A stretch of 64,000 nt of DNA from Bosea beijingensis (GCF_030758975.1 NZ_CP132359.1:5362113-5426112), one strand, 5' to 3'; positions 28,770-38,609 are shown, counted from the stretch's first letter. Notes: generated by a model not told the origin, from the letters alone. Program-made: numbers and translations.

Positions 28770-30317
28770 TCACTCCACCATCAGTGTTCTTGTTCCGACC
28801 ACGCGCGTGCCATTCCCCAGCGTTACCGTGACGGAGACGCGAGGCGATCCCCGCTCAGGAAAGCGGTGAGTCTGCACCAATCCTGATTTGCTCACGCCAT
28901 TTCCAAGGTCCCAGACCGCGCTGGCACCCGTCATGTCGATCCTGCCTCCGGGGCCGTACACCAGGGAAGCGTCGAGCCGTTGTTCGGCGCTCATTTTTCC
29001 GGGTACGGGCGACGACAGGATGACGACGGTCGGTATGGCGGGCTTAGGGTCAAAACGCGTCAGCGGCGCGCCGATATCGTCCTGGCCGGCTGCGTCCGAA
29101 GGAAGCCGCTGAAGCTTCGACAGCGGAATGCTCCCTTCAGCAAGCGCATCGACAAAGATGTTGGTGTAGAAATCCTTTGCCCGCGGAAAACTGCGCTGCA
29201 CACGCAGGTTGTTTGCGAGCCTCCATCCATCCTTCGGGTTGCTGCCAACATCGGGGAAGCGCGGTGCGATGTTGTTTTCGATCCGAACGTTCTCGGAGGA
29301 GGACTTTACGTTGATGCTCGGCACCGTGACATGCTGGGGGCGCGGCGCCGCCTCGGCCTGAATGAGCGTGTTGTTGGAAATCGTCAGGCCGGCCGTTTCT
29401 CCGACCGTGATGCCGTGCAGATGCGAATTCCGGATCACATTCCCGGTGATCGTCACATCGCGATAGAACATCTCGGGCCCAGCCCGCTTGCTGTCGACCT
29501 CTTCGTTACGCATGAAGATCGATTGGGTCCAGCTACCCTCGCCCCGGTCGAGAATATTGTCCCGAATGGTGATACCGACCGACGGCGCCTTGGTCTTGTT
29601 CGTCCAGAACTGGATCATATCGGGATGGTCCGTCCCCCCAGTCTGCCCCTTGAAGTCGTGGAGATGGTTTCGTTCAATCAGAACGCGCTCGACTTGCGCA
29701 AAATCCAACCCGTCCGAACGAATCTGAGATATGTTGTTTTCACGAACGTTCAGGTCGCTGGTCTCGTGGAAGACTGCCGCGCGGTGCCACTGCCGGAAGA
29801 CGTTACGCTCGATATTGACGGAAACGGAATCGCCAATGATCAGCCCTGTGCCGGTCCCGAAACCATCGGCTGGCGTGCCGGTTCCACTGGCAAGGCTCCC
29901 GACGAAGCTCGAATCGGCAATCGTCAGTCCTTTCACGCCGCGGAATGAAAACGGGCGTATGTTCACCTTGTCCGCCGGGGCGAAAGCATAGTTGAACGCG
30001 ACATTCGAGAAGGCGAGGTTCTGAACCCCGACCAGGCTGACCGACGAGAATGACGCCGGGCGGGCTGGATCGGCTGACACCAATGTCACCTGCGAGCTGT
30101 ACGTTCCCCACCGCTCGCGCGTCGCGTTCAGAAGCAGCGCACCGTAATCGCCCGGTGCCAACACAATGCGCTCGCCGCCCTTCGCCGCCTGCATAGCCTG
30201 AAGCAGCTCTTGTGGAGACGAGACCAGGTTCTGGCTTCGCGCAGGCGTCGCGGACAAGCTCGTCAGGCAAATGAGCGTGTATGCTGCTATCGGGAAGAAA
30301 TTCGATCTACGCTTCAC
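28770..30317 (-). CDS. Secreted right-handed beta-helix protein
   Basis: 515 residues from GTG 30317, chosen because GGAG lies upstream and the protein then begins with a standard Sec signal (KRRSNFFPIAAYTLI, cleavage near SATPARSQ). A longer in-frame ATG at 30374 would bury this signal. A beta-helix of about 340 residues contains DHPDMIQFWTNKT, matching the RTX protein at 25750, and a C-terminal beta-sandwich (PKD-like) domain follows. It is probably a periplasmic or secreted enzyme acting on the exopolysaccharide, such as a lyase or epimerase. Confidence 0.8.
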   Translation of the reverse strand: MKRRSNFFPIAAYTLICLTSLSATPARSQNLVSSPQELLQAMQAAKGGERIVLAPGDYGALLLNATRERWGTYSSQVTLVSADPARPASFSSVSLVGVQNLAFSNVAFNYAFAPADKVNIRPFSFRGVKGLTIADSSFVGSLASGTGTPADGFGTGTGLIIGDSVSVNIERNVFRQWHRAAVFHETSDLNVRENNISQIRSDGLDFAQVERVLIERNHLHDFKGQTGGTDHPDMIQFWTNKTKAPSVGITIRDNILDRGEGSWTQSIFMRNEEVDSKRAGPEMFYRDVTITGNVIRNSHLHGITVGETAGLTISNNTLIQAEAAPRPQHVTVPSINVKSSSENVRIENNIAPRFPDVGSNPKDGWRLANNLRVQRSFPRAKDFYTNIFVDALAEGSIPLSKLQRLPSDAAGQDDIGAPLTRFDPKPAIPTVVILSSPVPGKMSAEQRLDASLVYGPGGRIDMTGASAVWDLGNGVSKSGLVQTHRFPERGSPRVSVTVTLGNGTRVVGTRTLMVE

Positions 30318-30407
30318 TAGACTGCTCCAGCGCTGGCTTCTCGGCAAACATACGCGACCTTCCCGCTCTAACACGCTTACCTTGCGGCCCGAAGCCGCGA
30401 TTTGCGC

Positions 30408-31847
30408 TCACTCTTTGCCGCGCACGAGCCGCCATACCTGAGGCAGCGACAGGCGACAGCGCCTGAGCAAGTAGAGAATGCCTGGAAGACAGATCGCAAG
30501 CACGCCGACCCCGATAACAGCACGCCAAAACCAGTCAAGGCAGGATGCAACCTGCGCGCCGATGGCGAGGCCGAGCAGGACCACCATGGGGCCGATCAGG
30601 CTCGCGCCGGCGACGACCATGTCGAACAGGAGCTTGCCCCGGCTGGCGCGGATCGAGATTATCAGCGCGGTGAATTCGAACAGGCTCATCGTGAGCAGGA
30701 AAATCGCGAGATCGTGGCTGTAGACGAGCGTCAGCGCAGCCGCCGCCATGCCAAGAAGGCTGCCGGCGGAGCCGATCAGCACGAGCCGCGTCTCTCCGAA
30801 GGCAAGCACAGGGACCGACACGATCCCGAACAGAATTTTGGTGGTCATCATGATCGCAACCGCACTTATCAACGGTTGGGGGACGAGATAAGTCGCGCCG
30901 AAAACCAGGGAAATCACGGGCTGGCCGATGGCCCAGAGGCCGGTTCCGAGCACCGTGGCAACAGTTCCCGACAAGATGGCGAAGGCGCTGACGATTGGAA
31001 CCGTCTGGGGGCCGTGTCCGGAATTGACCATCCGTGGCAGGAAAACGGCCACCAGGTAGCGAAGCACGATGCCCCGCGGCATCAAACCGACCATGACGGC
31101 GACGCTGTAGACAGCCAGCGCGCTGGCGCCTGCGACCAACCCGACGATGAGGCGATCACCCACATTCTTCAGCGCCAGGGATATGCCGTTCGGGACCAGC
31201 GGCAGGCCATAAGCAACGGCCTTGCGCGCTGCGGCAGCATTCCAGCGCAGCCGCCAGGGCTGCGGCGCCAATCCATGCGACACGAGCGACTGAATGACCT
31301 GCCCCGCAACGATCCCGTACACCATGGCGGTATAAGAATGGGTGATCCATGCGACCATGATGGTGATCAGGGTGGTCGACACATAGAGCGCCAGGTTCGT
31401 CAGCCCCTCGGGACCGAACTTGTAGTCGCGGGTCATCTCCTTGACGCCAAGATGCAGGAAACCACGAGCCAGCGCGGCGACCGCCAGCAGGGCAAAGGAG
31501 CCCGTGGCGCCCGGCGCCTTGAACAGGACCGCCAGGAAAGGGGCGGCCGCAAGCAGCAAGGCCGCCAACAGAGCGCCTCTCAGGACCGACAACAGATGCA
31601 GGGTGTCGCGTTCAACATCCGCATCCACGTCCTGGCCCAGCCGGATGATCGACTTGTCCAACCCGATATCCGAAGCAATGTCGACGAGCGTGATCACCAG
31701 CATCAAGGAGATGGCGATCCCGAACTGATCCGGCGGCAGGATGCGTGCGAGCGCGACGGCTCTCAGCAGCGAGCCCACCAGTTCGGCGATAATTCCCATC
31801 TCGAACAGGAACGGCAGCCCTGACGCCGCGCGCAGCCATCGCACCAT
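30408..31847 (-). CDS. Wzx-type oligosaccharide flippase
   Basis: 479 residues from ATG 31847, the usual length for this family; a start at 31997 would add a charged 50-residue tail without homology. About 12-14 membrane helices of the MOP/polysaccharide_synt superfamily are seen, including FEMGIIAELVGSLLRAVALARILPPDQFGIAI at the start split over helix 1 and 2. It moves undecaprenyl-linked repeat units to the periplasm for the polymerase at 20826. Confidence 0.87.
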   Translation of the reverse strand: MVRWLRAASGLPFLFEMGIIAELVGSLLRAVALARILPPDQFGIAISLMLVITLVDIASDIGLDKSIIRLGQDVDADVERDTLHLLSVLRGALLAALLLAAAPFLAVLFKAPGATGSFALLAVAALARGFLHLGVKEMTRDYKFGPEGLTNLALYVSTTLITIMVAWITHSYTAMVYGIVAGQVIQSLVSHGLAPQPWRLRWNAAAARKAVAYGLPLVPNGISLALKNVGDRLIVGLVAGASALAVYSVAVMVGLMPRGIVLRYLVAVFLPRMVNSGHGPQTVPIVSAFAILSGTVATVLGTGLWAIGQPVISLVFGATYLVPQPLISAVAIMMTTKILFGIVSVPVLAFGETRLVLIGSAGSLLGMAAAALTLVYSHDLAIFLLTMSLFEFTALIISIRASRGKLLFDMVVAGASLIGPMVVLLGLAIGAQVASCLDWFWRAVIGVGVLAICLPGILYLLRRCRLSLPQVWRLVRGKE

Positions 31848-32402
31848 CGTTCCGGTCGCTCCATCTCGCCGCGATGCCCCATGCGGGCCAACTGCGACAT
31901 CTCTTTGTCGGTCTGCCGGTCTTTGCTCCGACAGACTTGGCAAACCGTCGACGATCCCGGCCGCTTCGCTTTTGTTCCGCAGCGGCAACTCTGGCAAGCA
32001 CTGTCACGTCAGCTACGATTTGAACAGCCGTCTCATCCATCTCGTGAAGCGCATTATCGCTGCCATCTTGTGCGGTCAGAGGATCGACTCTGTCGGCCTG
32101 CCGCACGAACCCATGGTCACGGCCGCAGGCAAGGCTGTTGGAATTCTGCCGGCAGCTTTAAAAACAACGGAATCGAAACGCATATCGTCATACTTGCAGC
32201 GTTGAACGCAGCTAAGCCGCTGCCTGACGCTGCGGAGCCGCAGGTTTCCGCCAGCGATGACGGGCCGGAGGCTGGCCGATGCGTTGGTCGGCGATGCCAG
32301 GGGAGGCAGAGATCTCGTGATCGGTTATCGCATCGACCGGCAACGCCCGGCACGGGATCGCCAAGTACCATGCAATGCAGGTGCGCCGTCCGGACCTCGC
32401 GC
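31848..32402. other. Divergent intergenic stretch, 555 bp
   Basis: Lies between the flippase (minus) and the acyltransferase (plus). No gene is supported; overlapping short frames on both strands have no ribosome sites. Probably contains the two divergent promoters. Confidence 0.4.
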
Positions 32403-33098
32403 ATGAACGCGCAAGGCGACGAGCTGAAGACCAGTGCGATCTCCCCCCTGCTGCTACGGCTTTACCGCACGAAGCGCCTGCGCCGGCGCGTGCTGGCGCT
32501 TGCCAGCCGCCTGGAAGGCGGACAGTTCCGCAGCGCCACGCTGCGCCTGATCCTCGCGCGCTTCCATGACACCGAGATCGGCGCCCACAGCTATGGCTCC
32601 TGCTTCGAGCCCGGCCAGTTTCCGGGCGGGGCCCGGATCGGGCGCTATGTCTCGATGGCGAGCGGCGTAATGCGGCGGCTCAACCATCCGCTCGATCACC
32701 TGATCATGCACCCTTATTTCTATAACGAGAGCCTCGGCCATGTCGGCCAGCGCACCATCAAGCATGAACCGATCGTGATCGGCGCGGATGCCTGGATCGG
32801 CCAATCGGTCATCTTCACCGAATCCTGTACGCGGGTCGGCATCGGCGCGGTGATCGGCGCGGGCACGATCGTCACACGCGATGTCGATGATTTCGAGATC
32901 GTCGCAGGAAATCCTGGCCGGGTGCTGCGGAAACGGTTCGATCCCGAGATCCGGACACGGATCCTGGCCAGCCGCTGGTGGGAGCGGCCGGTGGAGGAAC
33001 TTGGTGGCTTCGTGGCAGATCTCAATCTCCCCGTCGCCGGCTGGCCCGAAGGACATCCGCTCCTGGCTGCGGCGAACGACGGGCGGGAACCGGTATGA
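32403..33098 (+). CDS. Hexapeptide-repeat acyltransferase
   Basis: 231 residues from ATG 32403. The left-handed beta-helix is recognisable from GARIGRYVSMASGV, VIGADAWIGQSVIFT, VGIGAVIGAGTIVTRDV and EIVAGNPGRVLRKRF. The last is the hallmark ending of maltose/galactoside/chloramphenicol-type acetyltransferases. It should add acetyl or another acyl group to a sugar of the repeat unit in the cytoplasm. Confidence 0.85.
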   Translation: MNAQGDELKTSAISPLLLRLYRTKRLRRRVLALASRLEGGQFRSATLRLILARFHDTEIGAHSYGSCFEPGQFPGGARIGRYVSMASGVMRRLNHPLDHLIMHPYFYNESLGHVGQRTIKHEPIVIGADAWIGQSVIFTESCTRVGIGAVIGAGTIVTRDVDDFEIVAGNPGRVLRKRFDPEIRTRILASRWWERPVEELGGFVADLNLPVAGWPEGHPLLAAANDGREPV

Positions 33099-33260
33099 GG
33101 CTTGCTCCGATCGCTTCGCCGGCGCATGGCGATGCCGCCTCGTCATGCAGATCATGGCTGCACTGGCCGGGCCAGCGGCGGCTCGCACCCCAAGAAGATG
33201 CGGAGGCGCGGCTCTTGCGTCACGGGGCGCTTTCACGAGGCAGGCAGGTATAGGCATTCC

Positions 33261-34469
33261 ATGCTTCTAGCGACCGTTCTCAAGGCCAATCTCTGCTCAG
33301 GCTGCGGTCTGTGCGCCGCGATGCTCGGCCCGTCACGGGCCACCATGGCGATGACCGAACCCGGCTTCCTGCGCCCGGTGCTGACCGGGGCGCCAACGCC
33401 GTCCGAAGACGCGGTGATTGCCGACATCTGCCCCGGGAGCCGGGTCCATCTCCCCGACGGGCGCATCGATCCCGACTTTCCGGAATGGGGCCCGCTTGAA
33501 TCGGTTGCAACAGGCCATGCGGTCGATACCAACCTGCGGCAGGCGGCCTCGTCAGGCGGCGCGCTCTCGGCAATACTGGAACATCTGCTGCTGTCCGGCC
33601 AGGCCAGCTACGTCCTGCAGGTGGCGGCGAGCGAAGACGTCCCCTGGCTCAACCGCGTGATGCGAAGCACGAGCGAGGGACAGATCCGTCACGCCAGCGG
33701 CTCTCGCTATGCGCCCTCCGCCCCGCTCGCCGCGATCGTCGCCTGCCTTGAGGAAAGCCGGCCCTTCGTCGTGGTCGGAAAGCCCTGCGACATCGCCGCC
33801 CTGCGCGCCTATGCCCGACACGATCCGCGCGTCGACCGGCTCGTCGTCGCGATGATCGCGTTCATGTGCGGCGGCATCCCCAGCGAAACGGGCATCCGCC
33901 ACCTGATCAGCCGGATGGGCGCAGCGCCGGACGATGTCAAAGCCTTCCGTTTCCGGGGCAATGGCTGGCCCGGTCGCACCGTGGCACGCACCGATGACGG
34001 GCAGGAGTTCAGCTTGTCCTACTCGCAATCCTGGGGCGACGTTCTCAGCAAGCATGTCCAGTTGCGCTGCAAGATCTGCGCGGACGGCACCGGGATGTCG
34101 GCCGACATCGTCTGCGCCGACGCCTGGTACGGCGACGATTCGGGCTATCCGACGTTCGACGAGCAGGAAGGGCGCTCGCTGGTCCTCGGCCGCACCGCTT
34201 TGGGCGACAGCATCATCACCGCCGCACGGCAGGCAGGGCGATTGGCAACCGAGCCGCTGGCGACGCGCGAGATCGCCTTGATGCAGCCCTATCAGCTTCG
34301 CCGCACGCGCCTGACCTTGTCGCGCCTGCTGGCGATGCGGCTGACTGGGCGGCCCGCGACACGGTTTTCGGGCCGCTCGCTTTGGCCGCTCGCCGCACGC
34401 TCCGGCCTCAAGGCGAATATCGAGAGCTTCCTCGGCGCGATGCTGCGCGCCGTAAGGGGAAGGCTATAG
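33261..34469 (+). CDS. FrhB-like Fe-S oxidoreductase (coenzyme F420 hydrogenase beta family)
   Basis: 402 residues from ATG 33261. The N-terminal NLCSGCGLCAAM is a ferredoxin-like cluster site; the FrhB_FdhB_N/C domains follow, with GKPCDIAALRAYARHD and further cysteines in LRCKICADG and ADIVCADAWYGDD. Such proteins occur in bacterial polysaccharide loci, often with pyruvyl transferases, though none is seen here. The enzymatic role in polysaccharide synthesis is not established; a flavin and Fe-S redox role is inferred. Confidence 0.8.
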   Translation: MLLATVLKANLCSGCGLCAAMLGPSRATMAMTEPGFLRPVLTGAPTPSEDAVIADICPGSRVHLPDGRIDPDFPEWGPLESVATGHAVDTNLRQAASSGGALSAILEHLLLSGQASYVLQVAASEDVPWLNRVMRSTSEGQIRHASGSRYAPSAPLAAIVACLEESRPFVVVGKPCDIAALRAYARHDPRVDRLVVAMIAFMCGGIPSETGIRHLISRMGAAPDDVKAFRFRGNGWPGRTVARTDDGQEFSLSYSQSWGDVLSKHVQLRCKICADGTGMSADIVCADAWYGDDSGYPTFDEQEGRSLVLGRTALGDSIITAARQAGRLATEPLATREIALMQPYQLRRTRLTLSRLLAMRLTGRPATRFSGRSLWPLAARSGLKANIESFLGAMLRAVRGRL

Positions 34470-34517
34470 AGAGGCGCTGAGGGGCCCAAGAATCCAAGAA
34501 ATCCGGGGCCCCGGCCT

Positions 34518-35252
34518 TCAGAAGTCCAGCAAAACGCTGCCGCCGATGACGCCGCCGCAATTCTTGACGACCTCCTGAAAAGCAATCAGCGCGTTCAAAC
34601 GCGACTTGTTGGCGCGGGCGACCATGATCGTGCGCTCGACGGCAGCTACGACCGCCAATGTCCCGGAAACATCCGACATGGGGGCACAGTCGCAGATCAC
34701 GACATCAAACATGCGCGACATCTCGAGGATGAGGCCGCGAAGCTCGGTCGCAAGATAAGCCTCTCCCTCCTTGAGGGCGTTTCCGGCAGCCATGACCATG
34801 AGGTTAGGACAGGCCGGCTGCATGTACCCGGCCCAGGACTGCACATCCCCCAGTCCCGCCATCCATTCAGACAAGCCTGGCTTGCTACTGTCGATGCCGA
34901 ACATCGCCGCGACCCGCGGCGACCTCAGATTCGCCTCCACCAGGATCGTCCGTTGGCCGCTCATGGCAAAGGCTGCGGCTACGTTGGCGGCCACCACGGT
35001 GGTGCCAACCTTCCTGTTGTCCCCGATAAAGCAAAACGACCTTGTCCCGAGATCGACATGCATATGCTGCAGTTGCGATGCGACCGAGACGAGGCGCTCA
35101 GCCGCAGCGGAACCGGGCGACACCATCACCGCGAGTTCGCTGGTGACATGGGTCGGATAGCTCCAGCCTGCTCGCTTCGCCGTCGTCTGCGACAACGCCC
35201 CGGCAGAGCGATTTTTTGCGAGCTCCTGCACCAAACTCTCCGACTGGGCCAC
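34518..35252 (-). CDS. CpsD/BY-kinase-like ATPase with degenerate P-loop
   Basis: 244 residues of the MinD/ParA-like fold used by bacterial tyrosine kinases. The P-loop region reads GDNRKVGTTVVAAN: Thr84 occupies the place of the invariant Lys in GKTT. The Walker A' region (TILVEANLRSPR) and Walker B (FDVVICDCAPMSD) are recognisable, with Glu replacing the usual Asp in A'. There is no C-terminal tyrosine cluster. It is probably the separate cytoplasmic partner of the co-polymerase at 22448, but kinase activity is doubtful. Confidence 0.8.
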   Translation of the reverse strand: MAQSESLVQELAKNRSAGALSQTTAKRAGWSYPTHVTSELAVMVSPGSAAAERLVSVASQLQHMHVDLGTRSFCFIGDNRKVGTTVVAANVAAAFAMSGQRTILVEANLRSPRVAAMFGIDSSKPGLSEWMAGLGDVQSWAGYMQPACPNLMVMAAGNALKEGEAYLATELRGLILEMSRMFDVVICDCAPMSDVSGTLAVVAAVERTIMVARANKSRLNALIAFQEVVKNCGGVIGGSVLLDF

Positions 35253-35920
35253 CTTGCGCGAACTCCACCTAACCTACATTGCATCGCGTAACGAAACCAT
35301 CGCATCGCAGCAACACACGATAGCATTCGCTTCCGAGTAGACCGCCATTTTCTCAATTTGTGTTTAAGATGACGGCTTCTTAATCGGCTTACGGCCTTCT
35401 ACGGCTTACCGGACATACCTTACCGCCGGCACCCTATGCCCGAGGGTCCGGATATCGAAGCCTGCCAAACCTGTACGAGCGGAAGTCTTGCACGGGACCG
35501 GGGCTGCAGTTACGCCCGAAATGTGGCACAAGCGACCATCGTTGCCATTTTGCGACAGAGGCAAAAATTATTCAAAACCACGCAATTGCGCGCAGGCCAT
35601 TTTACTGCAACGGGGCCAGCTTTATCACTTAAAACCATAACCGCACATGGCTCCAATACGGAGTTAATGTCGATTTCCCTAGAAAATCGGCCACTCCGCC
35701 TGCAGAATCTGATGGAAACAACTTCCCTCGTCGGATGCTGCCGCTGATGCGCGATGCCAGGATTCCTAAGTGGGCAATTAATCTTCGGTGCTTTATGCTT
35801 GGCGATGGATGGGTCTGACCAAACGTGATTCGCCGCGTTGTTAGGGATATTCGCGGCAAGGGCTTTGCGTGTGGCGGAATTGTGGCTTAGAGAATACGTC
35901 GTTGGGCGGCGAGGTGAATA
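35253..35920. promoter_or_regulatory. Long divergent regulatory region, 668 bp
   Basis: Lies between the CpsD-like gene (minus) and wza (plus) and is AT-richer than its neighbours. CGGCTT occurs three times within 36 bp (35373, 35385, 35402), twice extended to CGGCTTAC. No gene is supported. It is likely the main control region of the polysaccharide locus. Confidence 0.45.
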
Positions 35921-37102
35921 ATGAGTTTCCGTAAATTGGTGACGGCCGCGGCTCTTCTGGGCTTGCCGCTCAGCGGATGCACGAGCGGCTTCATCCCGGA
36001 AGGCGGCCCCTCCCAGTTCGCAGCAAGCCAGACAGCCACGGTGCAAGTCGGCTCCACGCAGGAACAGACGAACCTTCCTTTCGTGCTCGTCGCGCCGTCG
36101 CTCGAACTCGCCCGGTCTCTTCCCGGCGAACCCGACCGCTTCGGGTCCCTACCCCGGCGCGCGCAGGCGCAGGTTTCGGCCAAGGTCGGCGACGTCGTCC
36201 TCGTCACGATCTTCGAAGCCGGCAGCGGCGGTCTGTTCACCTCGCCCCAGGCGGCTGGAAATTCCGGCGGCGGTGGCAATTACATCAATCTGCCGGCTCA
36301 GCAGATCGATCGGAACGGTAACATCTCGGTGCCGTATGCCGGCCAGATCAGCGTCGTGGGACGCAGCCTCCCGGCCGTACAGACGGAAATCGAGGAGAAG
36401 CTGAAGCAGCGCGCCATCGAGCCGCAGGTCGTCGTGACCATGCAGGAAGACCGCGCCTCGCTCGTCAGCGTCATCGGTTCGGTCAAGGCCGGCGGCCAGT
36501 TCCCGGTCCGGAACACGCAGATGCGCATTCTCGACGCCGTCGCCAAGGCCGGTGGCCCCGACGGCACGTCGCGCAGCCTGGAAGTCGTCTTGCAGCGCGG
36601 CTCGCACAGCTCGCGCGTCTCGATGCGGCGGCTGATGATGGACCCGGCGGCGAACGCCGCGGTCCTGCCCGGCGACACGCTCTATGTGCAGCCCGTCTCG
36701 CGCAGCCTCAATGTGTTCGGGGCCAGCGGCGAGAACCTGCGCGTCGATATCGATGTCGACAACATGTCGCTGACGGATGCGCTTGGCCGGGCCAAGGGCT
36801 TCAACGATACGCGGGCCGATATCAGCTCGATCTTCGTGCTCCGCATGGAGGATCGCCGGGTGATCCCGGCCGATACCGAGAACCTCGTCAACTTCACCAG
36901 CGCGACGGTCCCGACCGTCTACCAGATCCGCTACGACACGCCCGGCGGCATCTTCGTCGGCAACCAGTTCAAGGTTCGCCACGGCGACGTCGTCTACATC
37001 TCGAATGCGGCCGGCACTCAGTTGCGTAAGCTTCTGGAACTGGTCGGTCTCGTGACGCGCCCGGCGCGCGAGATCCAGGGCGGGTTCATCCCGAACTATT
37101 GA
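35921..37102 (+). CDS. Wza-like outer-membrane polysaccharide export lipoprotein
   Basis: 393 residues. The lipobox LSGC gives Cys20 as the lipidated residue after a short hydrophobic signal. Next come the Poly_export domain (VGDVVLVTIFEAG, then ISVPYAGQISVVGRSL) and SLBB domains (VSVIGSVKAGGQFPV, LNVFGASGENLRVDI). It forms the outer-membrane channel that receives polymer from the co-polymerase. The upstream regulatory region is long. Confidence 0.93.
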   Translation: MSFRKLVTAAALLGLPLSGCTSGFIPEGGPSQFAASQTATVQVGSTQEQTNLPFVLVAPSLELARSLPGEPDRFGSLPRRAQAQVSAKVGDVVLVTIFEAGSGGLFTSPQAAGNSGGGGNYINLPAQQIDRNGNISVPYAGQISVVGRSLPAVQTEIEEKLKQRAIEPQVVVTMQEDRASLVSVIGSVKAGGQFPVRNTQMRILDAVAKAGGPDGTSRSLEVVLQRGSHSSRVSMRRLMMDPAANAAVLPGDTLYVQPVSRSLNVFGASGENLRVDIDVDNMSLTDALGRAKGFNDTRADISSIFVLRMEDRRVIPADTENLVNFTSATVPTVYQIRYDTPGGIFVGNQFKVRHGDVVYISNAAGTQLRKLLELVGLVTRPAREIQGGFIPNY

Positions 37103-37253
37103 GACTGGCGCAACGCCCAATCCTCTCGCACCGCTGCCGATCCGACGGCGGCGGTGCGGTGGAAGATCAGGAGCGAAGCGAGACGGCCGGAGGATAACTG
37201 TGCCTTGCCGGGACGAGCCGGCGAGCCATGCCGACCGCGTGAAGAAAGCTGCC

Positions 37254-37295
37254 TAGTTACTTTACGGTAGCTACTTTGCGATAGTTACTCTACGA
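37254..37295. repeat. Three 14-bp tandem repeats upstream of the glycosyltransferase
   Basis: Units TAGTTACTTTACGG, TAGCTACTTTGCGA and TAGTTACTCTACGA follow each other without spacing, about 70 bp before the glycosyltransferase start. The regular 14-bp period suggests a binding site array for a regulator. Confidence 0.7.
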
Positions 37296-37364
37296 AAGTT
37301 CCAGCTTTCTAGGGCAACGCCCCTGCCTGAAGATGCACCGCGACGCCTCTGCATTGGGAATGAC

Positions 37365-38609
37365 ATGGCTCCTCATGTTCTGATGATTGTCGAGAACCTG
37401 CCGGTCCCGTTCGACAGGCGGATGTGGCAGGAAGCTACGACACTTCTAGAGGCAGGCTACAAGGTCACGGTGATCTGCCCCGTCGGCAAGGGCTATACTT
37501 CACTCGACGAAACCATCGACGGCGTGCGCGTGCTGCGGCACTGGCTACCTGACGAGGGGCGCGGCGCTCTCGGCTTCATCCGCGAATACGCGACCGCGCT
37601 GTTCCATGAATTCCGCCTGGCCCTGAAGGTCTGGCGCAGCGACCGCTTCGACGTCGTGCATGTCGCCAATCCGCCGGACGTGCTGTTTCTGGTGGCGCTG
37701 CCCTTCAAGCTCGCCGGGGTCCGACTGGTGTTCGACCATCACGACCTGACGCCCGAGCTCTACAAGGAGAAGTTCGGCAAGGCCGGCTTCGGCCATTTTC
37801 TGATGCGCGTCACGGAATGGCTGACGTTCAAGGCTGCCGACGTGGTGATCTCGACCAACCAGTCATATCGCCAGATCGCCTTCGACCGTGGAGGCAAGGC
37901 GCCCGCGGATGTCTTCGTGGTGCGCAGCTCGCCAAAGGCCGACCAGATGCGCACCGGCGTCGTCGATCCCGCGATCCGGGCGCGCGCCAGCGTCATTCTC
38001 GGCTATGTCGGCATCATGGGTTCTCAGGACGGCATCGACGTGCTGCTCGATATCCTGGCGCGACTGATCTCTGTCCATCAGGTGACGGATTTCCACGCCG
38101 TCCTGATCGGCGACGGCCCGGAACTCGAGGCATCGAAGCAGCGCGCCGTCGAACTTGGCCTGTCCGACCATGTGACCTTTACCGGCTATCTGTCCGGCAA
38201 GGATCTGCACAATGCACTGTGCTCGATCGATATCGGCCTGTGCCCGGACCCCTATAACGAATACACACGACGCTGCACCATGAACAAGATCATGGAATAC
38301 ATGGCTTTCTCCAAGCCGCTCGTGCAGTTCGACCTCGATGAGGGCCGTGAAAGCGCGAAGGGTGCCTCGCTCTATGCCGGGATTCACGATCCCGACGATT
38401 TCGCCCGCCAGATCATGGTGCTGATCAACGACCCGGCGATGCGCGAGCACATGGGCAGGATCGGCCGCGAGCGTGTCGAGAAACACCTGAACTGGTCCGT
38501 GGAAGTTCCTCATCTGCTGGCCGCCTATGAGCGCGCCCTGTCCGATCGCAAGGCCAGCGCGGCAGCGCCAGTCGCCCGGAACGCCGCAGTCGATCCAGGC
38601 CGGCGATAA
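37365..38609 (+). CDS. Glycosyltransferase family 4
   Basis: 414 residues, GT-B fold. The N-terminal half has MIVENLPVPFDRRMWQEA, and the C-terminal Glyco_transf_1 domain has LGYVGIMGSQDGIDVLL, LIGDGPELEASKQRA and the donor-binding CTMNKIMEYMAFSKPLVQFDL. It transfers a nucleotide sugar to the growing lipid-linked repeat unit at the cytoplasmic face. It is the only clear GT in the window apart from the initiating enzyme, so others must lie elsewhere. Confidence 0.92.
   Translation: MAPHVLMIVENLPVPFDRRMWQEATTLLEAGYKVTVICPVGKGYTSLDETIDGVRVLRHWLPDEGRGALGFIREYATALFHEFRLALKVWRSDRFDVVHVANPPDVLFLVALPFKLAGVRLVFDHHDLTPELYKEKFGKAGFGHFLMRVTEWLTFKAADVVISTNQSYRQIAFDRGGKAPADVFVVRSSPKADQMRTGVVDPAIRARASVILGYVGIMGSQDGIDVLLDILARLISVHQVTDFHAVLIGDGPELEASKQRAVELGLSDHVTFTGYLSGKDLHNALCSIDIGLCPDPYNEYTRRCTMNKIMEYMAFSKPLVQFDLDEGRESAKGASLYAGIHDPDDFARQIMVLINDPAMREHMGRIGRERVEKHLNWSVEVPHLLAAYERALSDRKASAAAPVARNAAVDPGRR

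Noticed and set aside
30402..31823. Plus-strand frame of 473 codons opposite the flippase
   Set aside because: Extremely polar shadow of a membrane protein gene.
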